A stretch of DNA of 64,000 bases from Mytilinidion resinicola. Taxonomy: Eukaryota; Ascomycota; Dothideomycetes; Mytilinidiales; Mytilinidiaceae. This document shows positions 1 through 10,147 of this stretch, in pieces. A model generated the notes under the pieces. The model saw nothing but the letters and a program-made list of their open reading frames with translations, did not search any database and had not been told where the DNA came from. The first letter of the stretch is position 1; each line of letters begins with the position of its first letter. The position numbers and the translations under genes were made by a program. The stretch is taken from assembly GCF_010093595.1 (NCBI RefSeq), contig NW_022985438.1, forward strand, positions 62,001 to 126,000, read 5' to 3'.

Positions 1-1293
1 AATAGATAGTAAAATAAACCGGAGCATATATAAGGTACTAAGAAAACTAGCTAAAAAGTATAACCTAAAAAAGGTAGGGTAAGATAAGGCCTGTATATAT
101 ATAGAGGATTAGACTAAAGTACTATAAATAAACCTTATAATAACTAAAAAAAGATATTTTTATAAATAGTATAGGATATAAGCCTAGATCTACTTATAGC
201 TTAGTAGGTTTACAGCAAATCGGCTATAAGCTATTCTTAGGCTCTGCTATTAATATATATAGGTTACCCTACTCCGGGATCTAAAAGGGGGGCCTTATCG
301 GGTATTACTAGAGTTTACCTTTAAATTTATAAAGGAGTTCCTTAGGATAAAAGATATATAAGTCTATAAGTCTTCCTGCTAATATCTATATATTTTTAAG
401 GAAATACTAATTTTAGCAAGGAATACCTTCCCTTTCCCTAAAATTATCTATAATAAATCCCTTATCTTTAGTCTATATATTTCCTTTCTTAAAGTGCTTT
501 TCCGTAATTAGGTGTTTACAGCATATAATCTAATATCCGAAAAGGAATTAAGCAGGCTCTATATTCTACTAGGGCGCAATAAGCTACTATTACGCCTTAA
601 TAGTAAATTAGATAATATTCTAGTACTTCGGCAACCTATAAAAACCCCGAACGGCTAGGCTATTTCTTCTAATTAGCCTCTTTAGTACTCCACGTTGCTG
701 CCTTAGATTAGAGTACTAGAAGAGATTATAGGGTTTACCTAAATTACCTATCCCTATTTATTAAGATATAATAAAGGGAAGGCCTTTAATAAAAATAGTA
801 AGCTTAGCCTAAGCTATTATTAGGAAGATATAGAATTAATATAATATATAGGTAATATTAGCAAGGCTATATAAAACCTTATAATAACGCACCGCGATAT
901 CCGGACGTTTTTAAAACACTATCTTTTACGAAAGATTACTATAGATATATAAGCTATTATATAAGGTATTTAGCCCTAAAATATAATAATATAAGCAGCT
1001 TATACTATAAGTCGTTTAATTAATACCCGACGGCTATAACAGCTTACTCCGGAACAATCTATATTAGTAAACAATTATCCTGCCGTTTAATACCTGCTCT
1101 AAAAACAAAAGAAACTTAAATATACCTTTTAAAATGCTATAAAACATCTAAAGTATAAAGAGCTTAGTTGCAAAATTAATTAGGAAAGGCAGCGCCTGCG
1201 AGATGCCCTTCTTTAGGATATTAAAGAACGTTAGGAGTATAAGCAACCTGTGCGTGATGTTAAGCAGCAACTTGCCGGTATTAAAGTTAAAAC
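1..1293 (+). pseudogene. DUF3435 (FluG/C2H2-type, tyrosine recombinase fold) protein, RIP fossil, 5' end outside window
   Basis: Reading the plus strand and ignoring RIP stops recovers the C-terminal half of a fungal DUF3435 protein. Visible landmarks are a 'DIRTFLKHYL'-like stretch near 880-925 (the GH..I.T...HY box that carries the catalytic Tyr in tyrosine recombinases), a 'LTPEQSILVNNYP' stretch near 1045-1080, and 'ERQRLRDALL' through 'KQPVRDVKQQLAGI' at about 1185-1285. DUF3435 is the domain of the 'captain' recombinases of fungal Starship elements, and also of many degenerate FluG-like repeats. Numerous TAA/TAG codons make it non-functional. The reading breaks exactly where the LTR begins at 1294. 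Family identification is from remembered family motifs. Confidence 0.7.
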
Positions 1294-1703
1294 TGTCACG
1301 GTATCGACCGCGACACCCTACCTACCGAAATTCTGCCGCAGATTGCTACAACTCCAGCAATCTGCACCGGCCTACTACCGTTGGCCGGCCTCCTGCTCTG
1401 CCTGCCCTGCTCCGCTCCCGTCTCGCTTCCGCTTCCTATCCTGTCCCGCTCCAGCCACCTACCGGCTGCCCCCTTTTCCTATCACCTGATCTGGTAAGGA
1501 CCTCGCGTACACGCATGCCACGCGCCGAAACGGCATAGAGGCCGTACGCCACGCGCTCGGCCACGCCCTTATATCCGGTGGCCCGTCTCCCGTCTTCCTG
1601 TCCCTTACACAACGTCTTAATTCTCCACGTAGCATTGTATATAGCACCTAATTAACGCTCCTTTTTAAGCCCTCGACCTCTCGCGTGTAGCGCTATCGTG
1701 ACA
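1294..1703. mobile_element. 410-bp LTR (family L1), inserted in the DUF3435 fossil
   Basis: The segment starts TGTCACG and ends CGTGACA, the TG...CA inverted termini of an LTR. It matches the segment at 24049-24458 almost base for base and has the same length. It shows much less C-to-T mutation than its surroundings. No 5-bp target duplication is visible here (flanks AAAAC and CTAAT), so it may be the 5' LTR of a decayed element running rightward, or a solo LTR with lost flanks. Short open frames inside it, such as 1203-1538, are not considered genes. Confidence 0.75.
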
Positions 1704-1765
1704 CTAATACTATAACTAGGTTGCTTCCTAGCCGCTCTATTCCACCTTTGAAAAGCTTATTTAGC

Positions 1766-3600
1766 ATGCCTAATAATACCCCCTCTACTAGCCCTTTTGC
1801 TATTAGCGCCTCCCTAAACCTAAATACTACTACTGCCAGCTATATCCCGCCTAACCTAGCCTTGCCGCTGTAGAGTAGCAACCTCTAGTCCTAGAATACT
1901 AACCTAGGCCGGGATAATTACTTCTAGCTTTTACTAGAAATAATAACTATACTCCTAGGTTCTAGAATAGCTATAATATAGCAGTTATTAAAGCCTTTAA
2001 ATGCGGCAATAGCCCCTATAGTATACTTAAATAAGCTATAAACTATAAAAAACATCCGCAGTTTTTCTATAATAGAACCTATTCTAGCAGTTAAAACTAA
2101 AGCGCCTTTTCTAATCTAGTAAAGCACAGTTTATAATACTAGTTACGCCAACTATAAAATAAAACTTAGCGGGCTATATATAGATATTTAATTCTTTTCT
2201 GCAGAAAGCCTTTTATAAAAAAATATAGGGCTATAGAAAGAAATTATAAGGCTGCTGTAAGAAATTATAAGGCTGCTATAAGAGAATATAAGGGTGTAAG
2301 AAAAAGCAGGACTATAAAAGATCGTAAGGCTGCAGGAAAAAAACGCGAGGCTAAAAAAGAAAATTGCGCGGAACTGCTAGCTAAATAAAACTTTAAGAAA
2401 CAGCAAAAATACTACTATTAAGCTAGAGCCGGATAAGCTACTATACCTATCTAGACTACTAGAACTTTCTAGAGCTAACCTATAATAAGGTTCTAATTCT
2501 ATAGCGTAACTATAGTATTCTTCCGGTTCTTCCGCCGCTTTATACTAGTTTTAGCCCTATACTAACTTTAAAATAGACAGCAATTATTATTATATAATAA
2601 TATTCTATAAAAAGAATTCTATACTAAGAATACTAAGGATATATAAAAACTGCGGATACTAGGATTTATTTTACGCGCTACCTAATATACAGGTCTAAGT
2701 AAATACGGGTTTAGTTCTAGCATAATAGTATATTTCTCGGGCTGCTAAGTTTAAAAACAGTTTATAGTTATAGCTAATCTAGAATTAAAGGTGGATATTA
2801 AAGGCCCTATTTAACTTCTATTTTTCTATACTCTAGCGGGCTTAAGTAGCTGTTAAATAAATAAGGCGTTAATTCCAGTTATAAATAAGTTAATTATATA
2901 GTATTAGTAAGCCCCTAAAGTTATCTTAGTAGGCAGCTTATATAGTAACTTAATAGTAACTAGTCTATAAATAGTAATTTAACTTATAGCTATTTATTTA
3001 TCCTGCTTAAGTTTAATTACTTATAGAAGAATACTTCTAAAGCTATAATACGCTAAATATACTATTTTAGGCTAGTATACTTATTAGGCGAGCCCGTGCC
3101 TAGCTTTAGCGCAAGGCGCGTATATTATCCTTTTTTACTACTTTTCTATACTATTTTACACCGGCGGCCTTTATAATAATAGAGCACTAAGCTTTGCTTT
3201 ATTTTATAAAAAGGTATTATTTAACTTCCTAATATATAATATTCCTATACCCTTTTAAATAACCACCGCTTATTTAACCAACGTAATACTATAGGTAATA
3301 GTGCGGAAAAATAGTAGTCTATTTTATAGAAATATAATAATTGCTTTTTATAGCTAAAAAACCCTGCTTATTATTTTTCTATTATACTAGAAACTAACTT
3401 AGGGTTTTAATATACTTCCTGCAATTCTATATTAGTATAAGGGAGAGGATGTTATATTAAGCAGTTACGCCTAACGTAGTTAACAGGTCTTTTATTATTA
3501 CCTTACCGGCTCTTATTCTATTCTTACTAGTTGCGTTCCTGCATATTTTTTTACGTCTTCCTGCGCCCTAAGTTCTTAGGCATTAGTTAAACCGCTAGAC
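1766..3600 (+). pseudogene. Unidentified RIP fossil with a coiled-coil segment
   Basis: From an ATG at 1766, one plus-strand frame runs about 1.8 kb in which all stops are TAA or TAG, as expected if Gln codons were mutated by RIP. Around 2220-2390 the frame repeats a heptad-like pattern of the kind 'KEIIRLLQEIIRLL' and 'RLQEKNARLKKKIA', a coiled coil. The rest is not recognised. Its position just after an LTR would fit a gag-like product, but the coiled coil is the only evidence. Because RIP removes TGA generally, the absence of TGA does not by itself prove the frame. Confidence 0.3.
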
Positions 3601-3702
3601 TGTCTAACTAATCTTCTTCTATTTTACCCCTAAACCTCTGGTTTGTATTTTACTCCTAACTTAAAAGCAGATTAGCAGTTTCTGGACTAATAGACCTCTA
3701 TA

Positions 3703-4444
3703 ATAGCGGGGAAAATAACTTTATATAAGCTCGTGGTGCTTAGAAACGGTGGCGTTAGGAAGACAGCTTTAACTATCTAGGTAGGCCCCTTTACACCCGT
3801 TATATATCAACTACTAACTATATTCCTAGATATATCTAAACCGCTTCTATAAAAACGGAGACTACAACCCGACTATTAAGGACTTATACTATAAGTAAGT
3901 GCAGATTAATTAATAGTTATATATGTTGGAAGTGCTTAACACTATAGATTAAGAAGAATATATTGCGCTGCAAGACTAGTAGATACGAGACGGCGAGGGC
4001 TTCGTGCTAGTATACAGCATCTTGTCCCGGTCGTCCTTTGCCTGTATTTAGAAATTTCACTACTAAATCCAACAGGTTAAGGAATTATCACTATCCGGAT
4101 CTCTAATATACCCTGGCTCGCCGCTGGGTGCAATATTAAATAGCTCTTGTTTCAGCCTAGCTCCCGTTATACTAGTGGGCAACAAATGCGATAGGGTAAC
4201 AGAGCGCAAAGTGTCCACAGAGGAAGGCAGTGCACTTGCCCGCGAGCTAGGATACAACTTTGTAGAGGCTTCTGCAAAAAAATGCGTAAATATTGAAAAG
4301 GCCTTTTACAACGTTGTCCGGCAACTAAGGCGGCAAAGGCAGCAAGGGCGGCAAAAGCAGTAAAAGCAAAGGCAAAGGCAGCAACTATAAGAGTTTTCTA
4401 GCGGCAAATAAACCAACGCAACGCCCAGGTGCGTTATATTATAG
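3703..4444 (+). pseudogene. Ras-family small GTPase (fungal RAS2/rasB type), RIP fossil with legible intron
   Basis: The whole gene can be read through RIP stops. The start ATG is now ATA at 3703. Exon 1 (3703-3780, 26 codons) gives 'YKLVVL' and the P-loop region, here 'NGGVRKTALTI' (relatives have GDGGVGKT). An intron 3781-3829 (GTAGGC, CTAAC branch, CCTAG) is preserved. Exon 2 stays in frame to 4444: effector-like 'YNPTIKD', 'RDGEGFVLVYSI', the G4 box NKCD and the G5 box 'VEASAK', ending in a CAAX box Cys-Val-Ile-Leu. The SGS.....GSP.GA-type insertion before the G4 box resembles fungal RasB/Ras2 rather than Ras1. CAA/CAG codons have become stops and P-loop residues are altered, so it cannot encode a GTPase. 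It is a dead duplicate; the parent gene is not in the window. Confidence 0.85.
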
Positions 4445-4793
4445 GGTCTGCAACAGTTTATTATTATATAGAGTATATAAAAGGTGTCCACTTTACTATC
4501 TTCCTTTACAGGTATTAGCCTTAGATATAGGCTTAGTCCTTATTTACTTTAAAAATTAAGCATTTCTTCTTACTTATATATAATTATTAGTTTTACGGTT
4601 ATAAAAGGTATAAAAGTAGGGGAGGCAGATCTAACTATAGCTATAGTGCGACCGCAGATATAGCCCGCCTGTTAATATCAGTAACTATGCGCGATATTAT
4701 CTCCACTCGGGACGAGGATAGGCAGGCGTGTTAATAAATACCGACAAGATGCACTAGGATAGCTGGAACAGCCGTGCACGGGCGGGCTTTAGG
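4445..4793. other. AT-rich stretch, no feature recognised
   Basis: Continuation of the RIP island between the Ras fossil and the inverted repeat. A few GC-richer patches (about 4620-4790) were read in all frames without a recognisable protein. Confidence 0.5.
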
Positions 4794-4905
4794 ATATAAG
4801 GGGGACTTATATACGGGTTAGGCCCTTCTTCCCTAGTTAACGCGTGCTAAGTAGTAGTATTAACCGAGTGGGGGTGCAACCCGTATATAAGTCTCCCTTC
4901 CTTAT
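4794..4905. repeat. Inverted repeat, ~26-bp arms, ~58-bp loop
   Basis: The left arm at 4794-4819 (ending ACTTATATACGGGTT) is repeated in reverse complement at 4878-4905 (starting AACCCGTATATAAGT), with a two-base size difference and one mismatch. The arms are better conserved than the neighbouring RIP DNA. It could be the terminal inverted repeats of a very short MITE, or a hairpin remnant. No clear target duplication was seen. Confidence 0.65.
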
Positions 4906-4979
4906 AGAAGGCAATCCTCGCTCCCAGCCCTATAATTCCCCACCGCAGCAATTATTAGCCGAAACTGTAAAGTGGCTTT

Positions 4980-6500
4980 AGCGCGCCACTCCCTATATAG
5001 CCTAGTGGCAGGGCGAATAGCTTGCTAATACTAATCTTAACACTCCTATCGCCCAGTTGCGCAAGAATAAAATTACAGGCATTAAAACAGGCGTTCTCGA
5101 AGCCATTAACACCTATAATTTCGTCTACGCCGATCCGGACGACCTCCCTGGCCTATCTCCGACTCCACAACAATGCGCAAAGGCTGTGTGGCTAGCCGCG
5201 TGGTGCGAAACAAAAGGTAGTAGCGGAGCCGCTTAGAACAGTAGTATACACAATTATATACTTAACCTAGCGCTATATAATAAGCCTTTCATAAACCGAG
5301 TGTATTTAGTTAACTAGTGTGTTCTCGGGTCCTCTAGGTCTATATTAGATCCCCTAATATCTTACAGTATATCTGCAAAAATCGCCCTATCCTCCCTAAT
5401 TCCACCTAAAGAAACTCCGTGACCTTAATAGCGCGCCTTAATTCGCTCCTCCCTCTCTAACTAAGAGCGCCTTAAGCGCAGCAGTATCCGAAGCCTCTAA
5501 AGCTAAGTTGTATTAGAGCGGACGTTTAAGTCCTGTAAAGCAGCTCTAGCTGCTTAAAAACTATAAAGAATATCCTATTATCTTTTGCAACTTTAATATA
5601 CAGAGCTGTTTAACGCTTTATAGACAGCATTAGAATCCTAGGATATAATAATATAGATATAATTATTTCCGCTCTACCGATAAATAGGATGCGATTCCAA
5701 TATCCCTGGGCAGATAACCTAGAGCACTGTTATATCTTCGGCTTAATACCTTTTACGGCGCAGGTACTGGGTATTATAGAGACGGCACGGAAGTATAACT
5801 ATAGTTTAGGCGTTTCCGAGGATAAGTAGAACTCTAAGGTCTAGTATCTACTTTTTAAACTTGTATATAATATATGCAAGTACTAACTAACGCTTGAAAT
5901 TTATAATATATAAGTTTTTGTTATTAACCTGGACAGCTGCATACTAATAGCTATAGAAAAACAGCCAGGATTAAACCCGCATTACTCGCACGCTCCAATC
6001 TCCGCGGCCGCGTTGTTAATTATATTATTGTACTTAACCTGGACCCAGCTATTAAATAAACCTAGTGCCGCCTCTATCCGCTCCCTAGCGCATTTATTAA
6101 GTCCTAGAATTATATAACTCGGGCCTATTATAGTTCTATTACTATTAATATTTAAACTAAAGGCCCTATAAAGTTATAGATAGACGGTAAACCCTAGATT
6201 ATAATATAAACCAATGCCTGGTTAAAGCGCCTTACTCTTATCCGCGGCACTATAAGTAGGTTATAGCCCGCTCTCCCGCTTCTAATCGCCTATAGTTATA
6301 ATTAGCACTTATTAGTTATCTCTAAAAATAACTAAAAGATAACTATTTAGGAGCAAATTAATATTAGGGATATAAGGTTGTGCTTTAATATAATAAAGGT
6401 GGTAGCGGTCCTTTACTAGCTTATAGGCTAGGCTAAATAGGTGTGGCGGCTGTAGCTTTTATCCCTGGCAGGATAAGATTAATAAAGTTAAATAAGGGCG
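4980..6500 (+). pseudogene. PD-(D/E)XK nuclease-like gene remnants (two fragments), RIP fossil
   Basis: Two places recall the fungal PD-(D/E)XK nuclease-like family. At about 5110-5290 the plus strand gives 'YADPDDLPGLSPTPQQCA', then an SS.AA(W)NS..H..ILNLAL pattern in which Trp is now TAG. At about 5770-6010 it gives E.ARKYN, a second SE..(W)NSKV pattern, 'VFVINLD' and 'YSHAPIS'. These resemble the N-terminal 'SEAAWN..VH..IL.LAL' motif and the later 'NHT.YAPL...PI.I' motif of the family. The ExK core is not clearly legible, and frames change with decay. Identification is tentative; a related, better preserved gene lies at 15531-16298. Confidence 0.35.
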
Positions 6501-7130
6501 CATCCGGAGCCTACCTTAAAGCCCCTTGGAGATTCTTTAGTTATTAATAGCTATCCTTTAGAATATATTAATATATTCTACTTTAACCGTTGCGTCTGAT
6601 TTAGTTAGTTCCTAGATAAGAAGAAGGCGTTTCTTCTCGAATATTAACAAAGAGTGTATAGCTAGGCCGTCTTTTAAACTAATAAGCTTTAGCGGAGTTG
6701 GCAGACCTGGAGCTTCTTTTAATAATATAAATAAGGAGCGAGATATTATAGATAGACCGTGCCGAAACTCCTAAGCCCTAACTAGTTCCTTATAACAGTT
6801 ATAGTTTAAGTTTGCAATGCGAGCAACTTACAGTATAAAAGACGGCTATATTTATATAATAGACACTATAAAAGAGTATAAGAATATTACACCGCCCTTA
6901 ATTTTCGCAGGCGCGCCTTTAACCCCTGTGCCGGCCGACCAGAAAGCTTCTACCTAAGCACCTTAGGTTCTTGCGCTTTTTATAGATATCTAAGCCGGAG
7001 GATATATTAAGTAATACCCACGAACAGAATTTAATAAGGTTGAAAGTCGGCTTAACCTAGCTAAGAATCGCCAAATTCACCCCTTAACAAACGCCCCCTT
7101 GTTTCTTATTCCTTATACCTATCCCGTGAG
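6501..7130. other. End of the RIP island, no gene identified
   Basis: Fragments such as 'PLEYINIFYFNRCV' (near 6540-6600) and 'LGSCAFYRYLSRRIY' (near 6970) look like former coding sequence but match nothing I recognise. GC content rises from about 7080. Confidence 0.4.
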
Positions 7131-8240
7131 ATCTACAGTAATCCCAAATCGGTAGGCTGCCGTGTCTAGCCAGCACAGCATCCTCTCGGAGTGTATTAAC
7201 GTTATCGTGCGACCGACCAAATATTTAGATAGATTCTGGACGTCGAGCTAGTACACTACTATTACTACTGCATTAAACATTAATAGACTTGTGCAATGAA
7301 CTTAACTTGCATCGCAGAGTGTATACTAGAATTCACTACCCTTCTTCCGTCTCTCTTTGCAAGAACTGGCCATCTTTTGCATTAGTTCCGCTGTTGTTAG
7401 ATCTGCGAGCGCCTGGACCACAGCCGCCCTGTCCGCCTGCTTTTGGTCGTTGTATAAAGACGAGGCTAATGTCTTGCCAAGGTTGCTAGACAAACGACTG
7501 GCGCTGGAATTTGGCGGGTAACGGGAGGTAGAAGGTGCTGCTATTACTCGCCATTGTGGAGTTATTAGTAGGTTAAGCTCTGAGCAGAGATAAGGTCAGG
7601 CGTGTTTAAACGTTAAGTGAGCTGCGGGGCTTAGGAGGGAAGCGGCCTTTCACTCCCTTTATCGTTGGCTTGATGTTATACAGAGCTATCTCAGGGTTTC
7701 ACAGAATCCGTACTTCATAACTTTGCGTAACCGTGCAACCGGACCCCCATGCGCTACGAGAATGCACCATTTGGGCCGTCAGTCCAGCTGGTGGTGTCTC
7801 AGAAACATTGTGCAATGGAATGACCCGCACCCGTCTTCCACGCAGAGAGCCGTATTTCACAAAGTTTAGTGCGCAAGAACTGGGATTCCAACCCTTGAAT
7901 TGACTCAGCACCTGCGCCACGCTAACCGCCACAACGCCACGCCCATGACAGCCAACCACAGTTGCCCATATCCTTTCTTCTCTACTCTGCAACCAAAAAG
8001 CAGGTCCTCACAAGGACGCGGCCGGTGCGGGTCGGCACCCTTCCTGCTAGCGCGGCCAAACTGCATGCTGCAACAATCTTGGTGTTCAGTCGTGGCCGTG
8101 ATCTGGTCCTATCCAATTCGGAACTGCTCAGCCATGTAACTTAACCAAGAATACCTCGCTCAGGTCCCAAAACGGAAACGGAACTGCGGTCCCCTTTTGG
8201 TGAATGTGACTGTAAAAGTAGGGAGTTCAATATTGGAACT
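7131..8240. other. Normal-composition DNA without a recognised gene
   Basis: All six frames give only short overlapping open frames (largest about 97 codons at 7699-7992) without recognisable motifs. It lies between the RIP island and the first copy of the dispersed unit. Confidence 0.4.
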
Positions 8241-8328
8241 AATTGCTACGGATCTACCACACTCATTTTATCCCCCCTCAACTCCCTTGGTCTCCCATTG
8301 GGGCGCCTCATCCAAACCCTCCGACATG

Positions 8329-8432
8329 GCAACGTCATCCCTTGACATCGAGACCACGACGCGGGACTAATCGCCCTATGACCTGCGAAGATCGAGCCGC
8401 ACGCCGAAACCAGCCCCGAAAGTTGTAGATGT
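8329..8432. repeat. ~100-bp direct repeat, left copy
   Basis: This segment (ggcaacgtc...cttgacatc...gaccac...cagcccc) recurs at 9938-10042 in the same orientation with about 80% identity by eye. The pair lies 1.6 kb apart around the first dispersed-repeat block. Confidence 0.6.
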
Positions 8433-9937
8433 GGCATGGAACTAGACCCCTACGCCACCACCGCCACTCCACCCAGCAACCTTATTTTCCAGAAGTTGCT
8501 TGTCTATGCTAGTCTACTCTAAGCCCGGATTATTTTCGCGACCTCTACATTCAAACCCCGGATGCTCCTCCCGAGCAATGATTCAGCTATCAATACGCCG
8601 CCCGCGCAGAACGCCCTTATCCCTCTCCGTCCTATCGCCCATGCTTCAAAGCGCAAACGCTCCGCCCAGTCTGCCGCTGAACGGCCCATCGTCAACAGTA
8701 CAGACAGTACGGCGGATCCTGGAACTGAGGCGGTGGTAGCTTCACAAACCCGCGCAATACTCACACCCCTCAGGCTCGGTACAACCATCGAGGAAACGCA
8801 ACCTCGACGCAGCCGCCCTTGGCTCTTCCAATTCCGCGGCCCCAGCTCCAAATCACAAACGGCAACGCTCCTGCTTCGCACAACCCCAGCGGCTCACGAG
8901 ACGGCTTCTCCGGCAACCGAAGTTAGTACGTTGGCAGCAACCAGTCTGGCAGACCGTTCCACTCAGCTAGAGTGTTTGCGAACAACACCGATACCGACGC
9001 TGACGTCGACGTTAGCTAGCACGATGACTAGTGCTGGGAGAATGTGCAGACGGGCGCTGAAGAGATGTTGGCACAGCTAGGATACCTGGACATTGGCAAA
9101 GACGACCTGTTCGGCGAGGAACACAACAGAGGCCTAGGCGCCCAGAATGAGACTCCCAATCTGATCGACTCTGGAGTTGCGGACGTCCACGCAACCTCTC
9201 CCGCGATTCTCCAGCCCAGGCGCACCTGTCGGACATGTCTGTCAAGCTTCCCGTCGAACAACGCGCTATTCTAACAACTACGCAAGGACTGTCTTTACCG
9301 CCGGCGGCGCACATGAACCTCCGCTCTGCCCAACATACCTGCAGACTACATGCCCGCAGACTACCTCCCCAAGCCGCGCAAAACGACGCCCTTATCCTCC
9401 TCCGTCCTTTCGCTCGCGCTTCGAAGCGCACACGCTCCCCTCTCGCTGAGATGAAGTCTGCCGCCGAATGGTCCATCGCCGACCGATTCCCCCAAAGCGC
9501 CCTGCCCCGAAGCGCCTACGGTTGACTGCGCGTAAAAATGCTTCTGGCGCGCAGTCCCAGACTTGAACCCGATCTACGCCGAGGGCTGCGCAAATGAACA
9601 ATATTATGGAAATCGAAAATAGCGGGGCGCTGAACAAGACTCTAGCACAGCGGCGCAACCGGCCGCCAAACCCTGTTGTTTCGCGGCATTTAGAAAGGGA
9701 CGCTATAGATGGCGCTGATCCAGATGCGACTCCACGGGCGACTCGACCCGCTATTATCCCGGCTCTCGCTGATCCCGCAGCCCTATAAAGAAGACGGCGG
9801 ACCTTAAGGTTGCGTACTGGGCATGGACACAGGCAGACTTTGCTGAAGCACGAGATCTCCCACCCCATATTGTACTCTCCAGCGTGTAGGGATGCATAGG
9901 CGCGGCATCGTCCCAAAGGAGATCAAGGTTTGCGCTC

Positions 9938-10042
9938 GTGGCAACGTCGCCCCTTGACATCAAGACCACAACGCGACGAATCGCCCTAAGACCTGCGAGA
10001 ATTGAGCCGCGCGACGAAACCAGCCCCAAAAGTCGTAGAAGC
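9938..10042. repeat. ~100-bp direct repeat, right copy
   Basis: Partner of 8329-8432, same orientation, with scattered substitutions and small gaps. It lies inside copy A of the dispersed unit, just left of the Myb-like frame. Confidence 0.6.
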
Positions 10043-10147
10043 AGGCCCAATACGACGCGGCCGAGCAATAGTTGTAGGATGTAACATGATGTGCGCGGCA
10101 TCGCCGGATGGATAGGGTACATATATCGATGTTGTTGTAGTGATAGA

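Larger units (their letters stand above)
1..7130. repeat. RIP-degraded AT-rich island with gene and transposon fossils
   Basis: The tract is AT-rich and packed with TpA, while CpA and TpG are scarce; base composition returns to normal near 7100-7150. Stops in the recognisable fossils are nearly all TAA or TAG where relatives have Gln or Trp codons. This is the signature of repeat-induced point mutation, a pre-meiotic process of ascomycetes that mutates C to T in duplicated DNA. The only uninterrupted GC-richer patch is the LTR at 1294-1703, so that insertion may be younger or less affected. No intact gene was found. The left edge is cut by the window. Confidence 0.85.

Noticed and set aside
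1203..1647. Open frames within the LTR and DUF3435 junction
   Set aside because: They cross from fossil gene into LTR sequence; the same frames recur in the second LTR copy only as far as the LTR goes, so they are not genes.
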